A stretch of 64,000 nucleotides of DNA, from NCBI GenBank assembly GCA_951812575.1, contig OX638322.1, positions 310,001 through 374,000 of the forward strand, given 5' to 3'. Under the pieces are notes generated by a model. The model searched no databases, was not told the DNA's origin, and was given only the letters and a program-made list of their open reading frames with translations. The position numbers and the translations under genes were made by a program. Position 1 is the first letter of the stretch, and each line of letters starts with the position of its first letter. Source of the DNA: Candidatus Binatia bacterium (lineage in GTDB: Bacteria; Desulfobacterota; Binatia; Bin18). Positions 16,415 through 25,484 of this stretch are shown one piece after another.

Positions 16415-17632
16415 TCAGTCCCGCTCAACCCAGTCATCAAGGACGGACGGGACGCGCAGATGCGCGGGCACGCGCTCCAGGCCAATGCGGCGGTCCAGCT
16501 CGGCGTGCCAGTGATAGATGCGCCGCTCCTGATAGTTGAGCGGCACCCCGCGGAACCCCGGTGAGGTGATCGACTCCTGGATCGGCTCCACAAAGGCAAT
16601 GTCTTCGTCAACGATCCGATCGAAATTCGCAATGCGAGTCTCCCACAGCGGGTGGCGCTCGCCACCGCCCCAGTCCGGGGCGAACCAGATGACATCCAGG
16701 ATGGTGCGGTCCACGCTCTGCGGCCAGAAGGCAACGGCCGGAATGCCGGTCGGCGCGATCGGTACAATCATATTCGGAAATACGAGGTAACTCGGATTAT
16801 GATTCCGCTCGATGGTCGTGGCCGTGGCCATCTCGGGCATGCCTATAGTTCCGGGATCAACCCAATCCGGACGCCGGTTGGGCGAGAGCATCATCGAGTG
16901 GCCGTGCTCCCACAGATGCACGCTGGTCCCCAGGTTGTCGAAGATGCGGTCGGTGGTGTGACGGTGCAATAACCGGAAGTGATACGCCTCCAGAAAGTTT
17001 TCCAGCACGACCTTGTAATTGCCCCGCACCTCGACGCTGCGCCGGTGGACGAGCCGTAAATCATGCAGGGGCAGATGGCGAAAATAGCGCGCGATCGGCT
17101 CAAGAAAGTGCTCCAGAGACGGCGCATCGGCGTCTTCACACACGTAAATCCAGTTGCCCAGCAAGTCGCACCGTACGGGCACCAGGCTACGACAGGACAG
17201 GTCCAGATTGACCCAGTCGCGCGGGTCGGTGACGGCGGTGAGGGCTCCGGTCGTGTCATACGTCCAGCCGTGATAGCCGCAACTGAAGTGACGGCCGGTC
17301 TTGCCTGCCTCCTGTTGCATCACCGGGGCACCCCGGTGGCGACAGGTATTATAGAAGGCCCGAATCTGGCCGTCGGTACCGCGGATCACCAGGATAGGAG
17401 TGCCGGTCCGGCGCCAGACGATGAAGCTGCCGGGCTCGGGTAGCTGGTCCGTATGGCCGACATAGACCCAGCCGCGCTTGAACAGAGCCTCGCGTTCCAG
17501 GACGAAAAACTCCGGCTCCCAGTAGCGCCCGCCGGGAATGTCGGGCATGGCTGGAAATCCATCCGGCGCTGCGGTTCTACTGCGCTCGAAGGCGACGCTG
17601 TCTTTCCACCGCTCGATTGTCTGCGCGTCCAT
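16415..17632 (-). CDS. Rieske-type aromatic-ring/terminal oxygenase alpha subunit
   Basis: 405 residues. The Rieske 2Fe-2S ligands are C97-x-H99 and C118-x-x-H121 (CRHRG ... CGYHGW). The mononuclear iron site includes H218 and H223 in ENFLEAYHFRLLH. This matches the alpha subunit of ring-hydroxylating or demethylating oxygenases. No beta subunit, ferredoxin or reductase is next to it, so it resembles stand-alone homo-oligomeric oxygenases that borrow electron carriers. It is last in a minus-strand run with the GPH transporter (59-base gap) and a BVMO, a plausible uptake-and-oxidation operon. Confidence 0.9.
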   Translation of the reverse strand: MDAQTIERWKDSVAFERSRTAAPDGFPAMPDIPGGRYWEPEFFVLEREALFKRGWVYVGHTDQLPEPGSFIVWRRTGTPILVIRGTDGQIRAFYNTCRHRGAPVMQQEAGKTGRHFSCGYHGWTYDTTGALTAVTDPRDWVNLDLSCRSLVPVRCDLLGNWIYVCEDADAPSLEHFLEPIARYFRHLPLHDLRLVHRRSVEVRGNYKVVLENFLEAYHFRLLHRHTTDRIFDNLGTSVHLWEHGHSMMLSPNRRPDWVDPGTIGMPEMATATTIERNHNPSYLVFPNMIVPIAPTGIPAVAFWPQSVDRTILDVIWFAPDWGGGERHPLWETRIANFDRIVDEDIAFVEPIQESITSPGFRGVPLNYQERRIYHWHAELDRRIGLERVPAHLRVPSVLDDWVERD

Positions 17633-17690
17633 ACCGCGACTATACGAGGTGACACACGGATGAGCAATTCTTTCGAGCCAGTCGCGCTGG

Positions 17691-19151
17691 TCACGCCTCT
17701 TCCGCTTCGGCGTAGCCGAGGCTGCGAATGTCCTGCCCGTGTCCGTGTCGGGTGATGGTGTATTTGCCGACCAGATAGATGGAAACCCAGGGCAGGCTCA
17801 GGCTGAGGGCGACATGAAAAATGGCCAGATTGCGTATCGGCTCCTGCATGGACTCCACGCTCGGATTGGGGACCGAGAAGCCGAAGGCCGACAGCAGCAG
17901 GCCCACAATGAGCACGCCGCCGGCGCTGACCATCTTCTGGGCCAGGGCCGGTCCTGTGGTCAATAGCCCCTCGCTACGGCGGCCGGTCTGGCGCTGGCTT
18001 TCCTCCACGATATCCGCGGTCATGGAGCCGACCAGAATAAAACCCGTCACCACCAGTGACACCACGAATGCGCCGTGCAGCAGCAGCAACCACCATAACA
18101 CGTCGGTTCCGTTGGCCGGAAACAACGCGACAGACACCAGCGGGTCGAGCAGTCGCAGCACGACCGGCAGCGGTCCCAGTGTGGCCGACAGCAGAAACAG
18201 GCCGATGGCGGTCCGCTTTTTGTCCCGCCCGCGCGTCAGCGGATAGGCCAGCAGCCCGCAACTGATAGCAATAAACATATGAACAACCGGAAAGACCTGG
18301 ACGTGCTCGGGTGTCCACTGCCAGAAGTACAGGTCATAATAGCGGTCCGTATTGCTGTGCAGACCGACGTATAACGCGAAGACCAGCCCCGCGGCGAACA
18401 GCATCAACCACGACCGGTTCGACAGCGTCTCGACGATTTCCTGGCTGAGCTTACGCGGGCTGAACCCTGTGGCCGAGTCGTCCTCGGGAACGTGCAGGGC
18501 AGGAATATGCCGGTGCAGGCCGAGCGTTGAGATCATGCCGGTCGCAAAAATGATCACGCCCCCGATCCAGGCCATGTCCCGATAGCCGTCCGGGTTCAGA
18601 TAGGCCCGCGAGCCCTGATACTCGGCCGTCTCCGGCAACAAAAATGCCAACGTCAACCAGGCAAACCCGGCTCCTCCGAACCAGCCGTAGGAGGTACTCC
18701 AGCCGACCAGTTGCGTCCGCTGGTCGTAGTCCTTGGTGAGTTCCGGGCCGAGGGCGCCCCGCGGGATTTCGTATAAGGTCATCGACACCCGCACGGCCAC
18801 GGCCAGACACAGCAGCCGCACGAACAGACCGTTCTGGCTGAGGTCGGCCGGCGGCTGGAGCAGCGCGTAGAACGAGACGGCAAACGGCAGGATGCCGGCA
18901 TACATGAAGGGGTGGCGGCGACCCCAGCGTGTGCGCATCCGGTCAGACCAGACGCCAACCAGCGGGTCGGTAATGGCATCAACCACCAGGGCTAGCGCCA
19001 AGGCCAGCCCGGCCAGCGCCGGGTCCAGTCCCAGTACTTGGTTATAGTAGACCAGCACCCAGCCGCCGAAGACGTGGTTCTTCACGCCGCTGGCAATGGC
19101 GCCAAAACCAAATGCATTCAGAGTGCCACGGCTGGCGCGGTGGGTGTGCAC
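17691..19151 (-). CDS. GPH/MFS cation symporter family transporter
   Basis: 486 residues with about 12 hydrophobic spans. The signature DAITDPLVGVWSDRMRTRWG-RRHPF, with its charged loop, identifies the glycoside-pentoside-hexuronide:cation (melibiose carrier) family. It starts at GTG 19151, only 6 bases after the BVMO stop, so translation is probably coupled. The substrate cannot be read; placed between a BVMO and a Rieske oxygenase it may import their substrate rather than a sugar. Confidence 0.87.
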   Translation of the reverse strand: MHTHRASRGTLNAFGFGAIASGVKNHVFGGWVLVYYNQVLGLDPALAGLALALALVVDAITDPLVGVWSDRMRTRWGRRHPFMYAGILPFAVSFYALLQPPADLSQNGLFVRLLCLAVAVRVSMTLYEIPRGALGPELTKDYDQRTQLVGWSTSYGWFGGAGFAWLTLAFLLPETAEYQGSRAYLNPDGYRDMAWIGGVIIFATGMISTLGLHRHIPALHVPEDDSATGFSPRKLSQEIVETLSNRSWLMLFAAGLVFALYVGLHSNTDRYYDLYFWQWTPEHVQVFPVVHMFIAISCGLLAYPLTRGRDKKRTAIGLFLLSATLGPLPVVLRLLDPLVSVALFPANGTDVLWWLLLLHGAFVVSLVVTGFILVGSMTADIVEESQRQTGRRSEGLLTTGPALAQKMVSAGGVLIVGLLLSAFGFSVPNPSVESMQEPIRNLAIFHVALSLSLPWVSIYLVGKYTITRHGHGQDIRSLGYAEAEEA

Positions 19152-19157
19152 GGCCGG

Positions 19158-20987
19158 CTACGTGAGTTTCACGCCTTCCAGCCGGCCGGCGGAACGCCAG
19201 TCGTCGAGGATACGGAAAAACTTGATGGGCCCGGCCCCGTAGGTGCCGGCGAAAAACCCGTTGGACGTATCCAGCTTGCCCTCGTTATTGTAATAGCCGG
19301 GCGTGCACTCGGCATAAAACCGCTCGGCGATACGCGCCTTGTCCTGCATCTCGGCCAGCCACATGTCTTCGGCTTCGAGCGTGGCCTCAATCCGGCCTGC
19401 GCCCCGCTGGCGGGCCTGGTCGAGAATATAGGTCACATGCTTGGCCTGCTCATTCAGGGCGTGCGGGACATTAACCGACAGGGCCGTCTGGGTAAAGCCG
19501 AGGAAAAAGCAGTTCGGGAAACCGTTGGCCTGGAGTCCAAACAGAGTGCGCCAGCCCTGGGCCCATTTATCGCTCAGGGAGAGGCCGTTGCGGCCGATGA
19601 TGTCGTAGCCGGCCCGGCGGGTATAGCTGGTGCCGACCTCGAAGCCGGTGGCGAAAACGATGCAATCGACCGGATACTCAGTCCCGTTGGCCACGATGCC
19701 CCGCTCGGTGACCCGCTCAACCCCCCTGCCGTCGGTATCAATCAGGCTCACGTTCGGCCGGTTAAAGGTCGGCAGGTATTCGTCGTGGAAGCAGGGCCGT
19801 TTGCAGAACTGTCTATACCAGGGCTTGAGCGCCTCGGCGGTGTTCGGGTCGTTAATAATGGCTTCGGCCCGGGAGCGGACCTGATTCATCTTCTGGAAGT
19901 CGAGCAACTCCATGAGCTCGCCCTTCTCCCGTGAGGACAGACGTCGACCCAGCTCGCGCGAAGCCGTCTTGGCGGCAATGCCGGTCAGGTTACGGAAAAT
20001 CTCGGTCCAGCCGTCAGCGACCAAGTCTTCGTCCTGGTCGCCCCCGCTGACCAGAATATTGAAGTTTTCCATGCGCCGCTGCTGCCAGCCCGGTTCGAGT
20101 TGCTGGGCAAAGTCCGGCTCGGTTTCCCGGTTGGCGCGCACGTCGATGGACGAGGGGGTGCGCTGGAACACGTACAGATGCTCAGCCCCCGCGCCGAGAT
20201 GGGGAATGCACTGCACCGCGGTCGCGCCCGTGCCGATGATGGCGACGCGTTTATCGCTCAGACCGGTGAGATTCCCCTCCGAGTCGCCGCCGGTATAGTC
20301 ATAGTCCCAGCGGCTGGTGTGAAAGGTATGGCCCTTGAAGCTGGTAATGCCGGGGATGCCGGGCAGCTTGGGCCGGTTGAGCGGCCCGTTGGCCATCGCC
20401 ACGAACTGAGCCCGGATGGCGTCACCCCGGTCGGTATGAATAAGCCAGCGCCCGCTCGTGTCGTCCCAGCGCATATCGCTCACTCCGGTTTGGAGGCAGG
20501 CGTTTTTGTACAGGTCGTAGTGGCGGGCGATGGCCTTGCTGTGCTCAAAAATCTCGGGCGCGTACGAGTATTTATGTTTGGGAATATAGTTCAGCTCTTC
20601 GAGCAGCGGCAGATAGCAGTACGACTCGACATCGCACATAGCGCCGGGATAGCGGTTCCAATACCAGGTGCCGCCAAAGTCGCCGGCTTTCTCAATGACT
20701 CGGATGTCGTCAAAGCCGACCTCACGCAGCCGGCCGCCCATCAGCAACCCGCCGAAGCCGCCGCCGATGATGGCCACCTGGACTTCATCGTGAAGCGGGT
20801 CGCGCTCGACCCATTCGGTATACGGATCGTCGGTGTAGCTGGCAAATTCGTCAGCGACTTCCTGGTACTGGGCGTTGCCGTCCTCGCGCAGCCGCTTGTC
20901 GCGCTCGTAGCGATATTTGGCCCGCAGCTCAACCGGGTCAAAGCCTAATTTGTCTTTTGGGTTACCCTCCAACAGGTCGATGCTCAT
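19158..20987 (-). CDS. Baeyer-Villiger-type flavin monooxygenase 2
   Basis: 609 residues from ATG 20987 (GAGGAG upstream; an in-frame codon at 21014 is not favoured). About 70 extra N-terminal residues ([20 protein letters not shown]) precede the FAD motif GGGFGG, as in the phenylacetone/cyclopentadecanone-type long BVMOs. The fingerprint [15 protein letters not shown] and the NADPH loop GTGATA follow. The fingerprint ends W-D instead of W-P, which the family tolerates. Sister to the protein at 25989 by layout and motifs. First gene of an operon with the transporter and Rieske oxygenase. Confidence 0.92.
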   Translation of the reverse strand: MSIDLLEGNPKDKLGFDPVELRAKYRYERDKRLREDGNAQYQEVADEFASYTDDPYTEWVERDPLHDEVQVAIIGGGFGGLLMGGRLREVGFDDIRVIEKAGDFGGTWYWNRYPGAMCDVESYCYLPLLEELNYIPKHKYSYAPEIFEHSKAIARHYDLYKNACLQTGVSDMRWDDTSGRWLIHTDRGDAIRAQFVAMANGPLNRPKLPGIPGITSFKGHTFHTSRWDYDYTGGDSEGNLTGLSDKRVAIIGTGATAVQCIPHLGAGAEHLYVFQRTPSSIDVRANRETEPDFAQQLEPGWQQRRMENFNILVSGGDQDEDLVADGWTEIFRNLTGIAAKTASRELGRRLSSREKGELMELLDFQKMNQVRSRAEAIINDPNTAEALKPWYRQFCKRPCFHDEYLPTFNRPNVSLIDTDGRGVERVTERGIVANGTEYPVDCIVFATGFEVGTSYTRRAGYDIIGRNGLSLSDKWAQGWRTLFGLQANGFPNCFFLGFTQTALSVNVPHALNEQAKHVTYILDQARQRGAGRIEATLEAEDMWLAEMQDKARIAERFYAECTPGYYNNEGKLDTSNGFFAGTYGAGPIKFFRILDDWRSAGRLEGVKLT

Positions 20988-21119
20988 GCGTGTCTCCTCG
21001 GTCCTATATGGCATTGATTCCGCAACCGGTTGCGCGACAGAATGAGCGAGCAGTCTAAAGAATATCCGGCGGTGCGTCTATTGGGCCACCGCCGGGTTCC
21101 GCTGTTGGAGGATACCCGC

Positions 21120-21857
21120 GTGAGTCAGCCCGCAGAATACGATGCCATCGCCACAGCCTACCAGGACTCAAAACAGCTTCCGTTTCGGCAATATGTCGAG
21201 CGCTACACCCTGTTCGACCTGCTGGGCGATGTTCGTGGCAAGGCGGTGCTGGATGTCGCCTGTGGCGAGGGGTTCTACACGCGCCTGATAAAACAGGCTG
21301 AGGCCGCGGAGGTCACGGGCGTCGATATCTCTGCGGCGATGATTCAACTGGCCGAAGAAGAAGAGCAGCGGCACCCCTTGGGCTGTCGCTATCTGCAACG
21401 GGATGTGGCGCAGTTTGAGCCGCCCAGCCCGGTTGACGTGGTCGTGGCCATGTATCTGCTGAGCTACGCCAGCAGCCGGGAAATGCTCTACCGCTTCTGC
21501 CAGGTCTGTTATGCGGCGCTCCGATCGGGCGGTCGGCTGGTCGGTATCAAAGACAACAGCCATAGCCCTCTGGTGAGCAGCGCGGCACTGGCAAAATACG
21601 GCATTGAAAGAACGGCTGCCGCTCCCTCAGCCGAGGGCGACGCCGTGCGCTATACCCTCACCAACGAAGGCGGGCAAAAATTCTCGTTCACCAATTTCTT
21701 CTTCAAACCGGAAACCTATGAGGACGCTTTCCGGACGGCCGGGTTTCGGGAGTTCGAGTGGGTCCCTGTTACTGTGCATCCGGCCCAGCGCCATAATCCC
21801 TTCTGGGCCGACTTCTTGAGGGACCAGCCACTGATCGCCTTTTCGGCGCTTAAATAA
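21120..21857 (+). CDS. Class I SAM-dependent methyltransferase
   Basis: 245 residues from GTG 21120, chosen because TTGGAGG sits 7 bases upstream and the protein then begins like typical family members (SQPAEYDAIATAYQDSKQLP). An ATG at 21042 would add 26 residues. SAM motif I is VLDVACGEGFYTRLIKQ; motif II acidic residue is in VTGVDISAAM; a DVVVAMYLLSYA strand follows. Closest to ToxA/UbiE-like small-molecule methyltransferases. Divergent from the BVMO operon, convergent (2-base gap) with the FGE-like pseudogene. Confidence 0.85.
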   Translation: MSQPAEYDAIATAYQDSKQLPFRQYVERYTLFDLLGDVRGKAVLDVACGEGFYTRLIKQAEAAEVTGVDISAAMIQLAEEEEQRHPLGCRYLQRDVAQFEPPSPVDVVVAMYLLSYASSREMLYRFCQVCYAALRSGGRLVGIKDNSHSPLVSSAALAKYGIERTAAAPSAEGDAVRYTLTNEGGQKFSFTNFFFKPETYEDAFRTAGFREFEWVPVTVHPAQRHNPFWADFLRDQPLIAFSALK

Positions 21858-21859
21858 GG

Positions 21860-23076
21860 CTATGGAATCGGTCGTGCCAGGCGGAAGCCGAGGCTGATGT
21901 TGCGGTCGCTCGGCTCATAGCGGAAGCGATTGACCACACGGCACGAGTCGGCGGTGCTACGCCATCCCCTGCCGCGACCAACCCGGCTACTGCCCGTGGC
22001 CGGGCCTTGAGGGTCCGTGACCGAATCGGCGGGGTAGTCTCCATACCAGTCCGCCACCCATTCCCAGACGTTGCCGTGCATATCATACAGCCCCCACTGG
22101 TTGGGCTGATAACTCCCGACCGGGGCGGGCCCGCCGGCGACACCGTCCGAACAGGTCGTGTTGCGCCATCTCAGGCCTGAGCTGCTGTCGGCGTGATTGG
22201 CATATTGGCAGAGTTCGGACTCCGCGTCGCCAAAGTGGTACCGCGTCTGTGTTCCGGCCCGGGCCGCGTACTCCCATTCGGCTTCGGTCGGTAGCCGGTA
22301 GGTTGTCTCTCCCGTCCGTGCGTTCAGCTCCGCGATAAAGGTCTCGACCTCCTCCCAGGAGACCCCCTCCACCGGGCAGGTATCGCCGCAGTTGCGGAAA
22401 AACGATGGGTTGTCTCCCATCACTGCTCGCCACTGGGCTTGGGTGACTTCGTATTTCCCCAGGTAAAACGGCTGGCTGATCGTCACCTGGTGGAGGGTTT
22501 CATCCTCTTCATGGTCCTCCGCTTCCGCCGGCGAGCCCATTTGGAACGTGCCCGCCTCAATCCGCACAAATTCCATCGCCAGACTGTCGATCAGGTCCTC
22601 GCCCTCCGGCCCAAGCACCATCTCCAGGTGTTGCGTATTCTGGTTCCACTCAAACCGCACGCTCTCCCCAGGCGAGGGGAAATCCAGCACTCGGACCTGG
22701 GCACTCGCTCCCTTCACAAACTCCTCCCCGGTGGTCGCCACCTCGAATGTACTTCGCGCAAACTCCGCCCCATTGTCGTAGGCCGCGGCGGTGTGAGTCC
22801 CATCACCCAGATGCGCCCAGTTCTGGACTGTACAAAGCCGTTGTTTGTATCGCCACACACCCCGGCAGTATCGAACCGTTCATTACCGTAAGGCAAGGGA
22901 ATCGGGTCTCCATCATTAAAGCGGACCGTAAGCGGCCCGCTGGCCTCACACTTCCAGCCCGAGATGACCCCGATGCCCGACAATTTGGCCCCATTGCCGG
23001 GAATCTCAAGCGTCGCGGCATGGACCAGAGCCGGAGCCAGAACAACGAGGCCGCAAAGACGGAGTAAGAAATGCAT
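21860..23076 (-). pseudogene. Exported formylglycine-generating-enzyme (SUMF1) family protein, frameshifted
   Basis: The gene is split in two frames. Frame one starts at ATG 23076 (GAGGAGG upstream) with a signal peptide and a beta-domain ending GVCGDTNNGFVQS. Near 22840 the homologous sequence jumps to another frame (NWAHLGDGTHTAAAYDNGAE) and continues to the stop. One missing base near 22835-22845 explains this. The second part is a full SUMF1/FGE-sulfatase domain (MEFVRIEAGTFQMGS, LGKYEVTQAQWRAVMGDNPS, RLPTEAEWEYAARAG, GNVWEWVADWYGDYP, LGFRLAR). Bacterial proteins of this type are often periplasmic and not always sulfatase activators. It may be a real mutation or an assembly error. Confidence 0.8.
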
Positions 23077-23196
23077 CAAGTCCTCCTCACCTAGCGCGGA
23101 ATGGGGTTCGATATAGCACGCGGCTCCGGCGGCTTCATCGGGGGCGGATGCGTGCGATCAGGCTCTGGTATATGGGCCAAGGCGAGCGCCCGGTCC

Positions 23197-23613
23197 TCAC
23201 TCTCTGCCGAGACGTTCCAAGGCTTCACGGGCGGTCACCGTAGGAATGCCGTGAACCTCTCCGAGTGCGAGCATGTGTTTCTTATCACCGGAGACAATCA
23301 AATCGGCCTTCCCGGCGATTGCCGCAGCCAAAATCGGGTTATCCTTTGGGTCGGGGGATAAGTGCACCTCGGGGGGCTCATCAAGGACAAGGGCACGCGC
23401 CCCGAGGTTCTCGACAATGGCTATCGCTTCATCAGTATCGAGAAATTTGTGGAGACGGGGGCGGGCGAGAACATCGGTGAGTTCGGCTAGTTGAGCAGTT
23501 GATGTAATAAGTTCGATCTCACCGCGCAGCCATGCCTGATACAGTCTGTCGGGCGGAGTACCCTTGGTAATCAGGGCACCGATCAGGATGTTGGTATCAA
23601 GAACGACCCGCAC
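23197..23613 (-). CDS. PIN-domain toxin (COG1569-like)
   Basis: 138 residues. PIN-domain acidic residues are visible: D6 in VVLDTNILIGAL, the mid E (LAELTDVLARPRL), and the last pair in DPKDNPILAAAI ... ADLIVSGDKKHML. These bind Mg2+ or Mn2+ in a single-strand RNase site, and the form is that of COG1569-like toxin components. The gene overlaps the end of the ribbon-helix-helix antitoxin gene by 17 bases, the usual antitoxin-first order. No defect is visible, so the toxin is probably active. Confidence 0.85.
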   Translation of the reverse strand: MRVVLDTNILIGALITKGTPPDRLYQAWLRGEIELITSTAQLAELTDVLARPRLHKFLDTDEAIAIVENLGARALVLDEPPEVHLSPDPKDNPILAAAIAGKADLIVSGDKKHMLALGEVHGIPTVTAREALERLGRE

Positions 23614-23833
23614 GTGCGGCGTCCACTTCCTCGTCGATCAGGTCGAGGATGGCCTGTTGGTCCTGCCCGGCGTTACGGTCCTTGATCTGGCGCACGGTGA
23701 GGTCCAGCACGCGGCGGCGCACGGCTTCATCAACGAACCGGGACAAGTCGCCATTCTTGCCTCCGGTGCGGGCAAGAAAGGTGCGCACCGCCCGATCTGT
23801 CTGTTCAGGGATAGAGAGATTCCAACGGGTCAT
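23597..23833 (-). CDS. Ribbon-helix-helix (CopG-like) antitoxin
   Basis: 78 residues from ATG 23833 (GGAAAG upstream). The N-terminus MTRWNLSIPEQTDRAVRTFL followed by DLSRFVDEAVRRRVLDLTV has the beta-strand plus two-helix pattern of RHH DNA-binding antitoxins, and the rest is a helix for toxin wrapping. It overlaps the downstream PIN toxin gene. The palindrome TGCATA-(6)-TATGCA 18 bases upstream is a likely operator for autoregulation. Confidence 0.8.
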   Translation of the reverse strand: MTRWNLSIPEQTDRAVRTFLARTGGKNGDLSRFVDEAVRRRVLDLTVRQIKDRNAGQDQQAILDLIDEEVDAARAGRS

Positions 23834-23850
23834 AGTGAACTTTCCATATA

Positions 23851-23868
23851 TGCATATGCGCTTATGCA
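23851..23868. promoter_or_regulatory. Candidate operator of the PIN/RHH pair
   Basis: TGCATA-TGCGCT-TATGCA, a perfect inverted repeat 18-35 bases upstream of the antitoxin start, in AT-rich promoter-like sequence. Its position fits autoregulation by the RHH antitoxin. Confidence 0.45.
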
Positions 23869-23924
23869 CCTACGCTACCACGCCCCAGCCTGTACCGTCA
23901 ATTTCCCGTATGCGGCTGATGCTG

Positions 23925-23980
23925 AAAAGAGTAAACGTACTCCCCAACAGGTATGAGATGCTGAACACGTTCACTCTTTT
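23925..23980. repeat. Palindromic element, copy A (intergenic)
   Basis: 18-base arms AAAAGAGTAAACGTACTC and GAACACGTTCACTCTTTT (reverse complement agrees at 15 of 18) around a 20-base loop. Right arm and loop end are nearly identical to copy B (37031-37082), sharing the GATGCTGAACACGTT segment. This is the only copy outside a gene; it sits 17 bases from the left end of the IS5-family element. Confidence 0.8.
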
Positions 23981-23997
23981 ACTTCCGGTGATGACTA

Positions 23998-24833
23998 GGG
24001 TCGGGACTCATAACCAATAGAGGATGATAGCGGCGAGGGCGACGGTGGCGAGGTAGTTGTGAGCGAGCTTATCGTAGCGGGTGGCAACGCGCCGCCAGTC
24101 CTTGAGGCGGCAGAAAGTGCGTTCAATGACATTCCGGGTCCGCTAAGCGAGTTTGTCAAAAGGATGTTTGCGCTTACGGGGTGGATTGTTGGGGATGACC
24201 GGTTGGCAGCCTCGGTTGCGCAGCCAAGCGCGCAGGGCATCGCTATCGTAGGCGGTATCGGCCAGACAGCGAGCCGGAGTCAACTCGGCCACTACGGCAG
24301 GCCCGCCCGGGGCATCGCCACGATGGCCCGGGCCGATAATCCGCCGCCGGGGGCGCCCGGACTCGTCAACCGCCGCATGGATTTTGGGGGTCCGTCCCCC
24401 ACGCGACCGGCCGATCGCCTGCTGGTGCGCCCCCCTTTTCCCCCCGCCGCCGACCGATGCGCCTTGACGGGAGGGGAATCCAGCAGCAGCGCCACCGGCG
24501 GTCCGCCGGCCTTGGACAGCCGTGCGAATATCCCTTCCCAGACACCCTTGCGCGCCCAGCGCACGAACCGGTTGTATAACGTCTTAGGCGGCCCATAGAC
24601 ACGCGGCGCATCCCGCCACCGCCACCCGCTCTGCAACACGTGGATAATCCCCGAGATGACCCGCCGGTCGTCCACCCGCGGCACGCCGCGCGTGTCCGTC
24701 GGCAACAGCGGCTGGAGCCGCGCGAATTGCGCCTCGGATAGCCCAAACTGATTGCTCATCGCCTCTGCCCTCCACGACGGAGAGAGCATCATAACTCCCT
24801 GGCCAAGAAAACTCCCTTTATGAGTCCTGAGCC
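23998..24833 (-). mobile_element. IS5-family (IS427-like) insertion sequence, defective
   Basis: 836 bases bounded by imperfect 16-base inverted ends (GGGTCGGGACTCATAA / TTATGAGTCCTGAGCC, 14 of 16 matching) and flanked by TA on both sides, the expected short target duplication. It encodes one transposase on the minus strand, inactivated by a frameshift and an amber codon. A solo copy of its end lies at 5488-5503. Confidence 0.85.
24008..24759 (-). pseudogene. IS5-family DDE transposase, frameshifted and with in-frame stop
   Basis: Begins at ATG 24759 (SNQFGLSEAQFARLQPLLPT, SGWRWRDAPRVYGPPKTLYN, LLLDSPPVKAHRSAAGGKGG). Near 24425 one base is missing: the frame then continues as QAIGRSRGGRTPKIHAAVDE, LADTAYDSDALRAW, CQPVIPNNPPRKRKHPFDKL. 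An amber TAG (24143-24145) stands where relatives have tyrosine, followed by RTRNVIERTFCRLKDWRRVA to the end. Catalytic DDE regions (D in LLLDS, D in LADTAYDSD, E in NVIER) are all recognisable across the breaks. Some relatives use programmed frameshifting, but the extra stop argues for decay. Confidence 0.85.
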
Positions 24834-24876
24834 TAGAGCGTTTCACGCTGGGCTGTCGCTATGTCGTTCCACTCGC

Positions 24877-24953
24877 GTCATGCCGGACTTGATCCGGCAT
24901 CCAGAGGGCGGGGCCGGGGGGTCTGGATTCCGGCTTTCGCCGGAATGACGGAA
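24877..24953. repeat. Dispersed 'rational' repeat (GTCATGCCGG...CCGGAATGACGG type)
   Basis: Contains TGCCGGACTTGATCCGGCA hairpin and the TTCCGGCTTTCGCCGGAA hairpin, the widely distributed intergenic repeat of many proteobacterial-type genomes. It lies just outside the IS and fills the 276-base gap before the CadI-like gene together with the next repeat. Confidence 0.7.
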
Positions 24954-25052
24954 GGGACCGACTGGCTCTACGAAGGCGTGCATTGCTCTAGGTTTTTATC
25001 ACGAGCCTGTATACTATGCAGCAATTACGGTACCGGACAGAGAGGTGACTCC

Positions 25053-25090
25053 CCCTCACCCCGCCCCTCTCCCTCCAGGGGAGAGGGAGG
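25053..25090. repeat. CCCTCTCCCT...AGGGAGAGGG palindromic repeat
   Basis: CCCCTCTCCCT-CC-AGGGGAGAGGG forms a long GC-rich hairpin ending 19 bases before the CadI-like gene start. It is a common type of dispersed repeat and could influence transcription into the operon that follows. Confidence 0.55.
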
Positions 25091-25109
25091 AAGATAAAGG
25101 AGCAGGGCT

Positions 25110-25481
25110 ATGCGACTCCAACTGGCGCTCAACGTTCGTGATCTCAATGAGGCGGTCGAGTATTACTCGAAGCTGTTTGCCGTCAAACCGCACAAACTGA
25201 GAGACGGCTATGCCAATTTTGCGATTGATACGCCGCCGCTCAAGCTGGTCTTGTTCGAGAACCCGGAGGCGGAGGAACGCCTGAACCATCTCGGGGTCGA
25301 GGTGTTTGATGAGGCCGAGATTGCCTCGGCTACGAAACGGTTCGAGGCCGCGGGTATTACGCCCGAGGTCCAACGCAAGAAGACGTGTTGCAACGCGACC
25401 CAGAACAAGGTGTGGGCCCTGGAACCGCAGGGGCTGCGCTGGGAATGGTACCGCATCACCGACGACGATCCTGTGGAGTGA
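25110..25481 (+). CDS. ArsI/CadI-family VOC metalloprotein
   Basis: 123 residues of the vicinal-oxygen-chelate fold. It begins like the mycobacterial cadmium-inducible CadI (LQLALNVRDLNEAVEYYSKL), keeps NHLGVEV with the ligand histidine, the paired cysteines K-T-C-C, and the E of RWEWY. In ArsI relatives the Cys pair binds trivalent organoarsenicals and the His/His/Glu set binds Fe(II). The first ArsI ligand histidine is replaced here (Q4/A6 region), as in CadI proteins. The start has AAAGGAG upstream. It heads a plus-strand run with an NTF2-like gene and a BVMO. Confidence 0.82.
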   Translation: MRLQLALNVRDLNEAVEYYSKLFAVKPHKLRDGYANFAIDTPPLKLVLFENPEAEERLNHLGVEVFDEAEIASATKRFEAAGITPEVQRKKTCCNATQNKVWALEPQGLRWEWYRITDDDPVE

Positions 25482-25484
25482 GAT

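Noticed and set aside
24008..24759. Active transposase made by programmed frameshifting
   Set aside because: Besides the frameshift there is an in-frame TAG replacing a conserved tyrosine, so decay is the simpler reading.
25110..25481. Arsenic resistance operon
   Set aside because: The CadI-like protein stands alone without arsR, arsB or arsC, and lacks the first ArsI ligand histidine, so organoarsenical lyase activity is not claimed.
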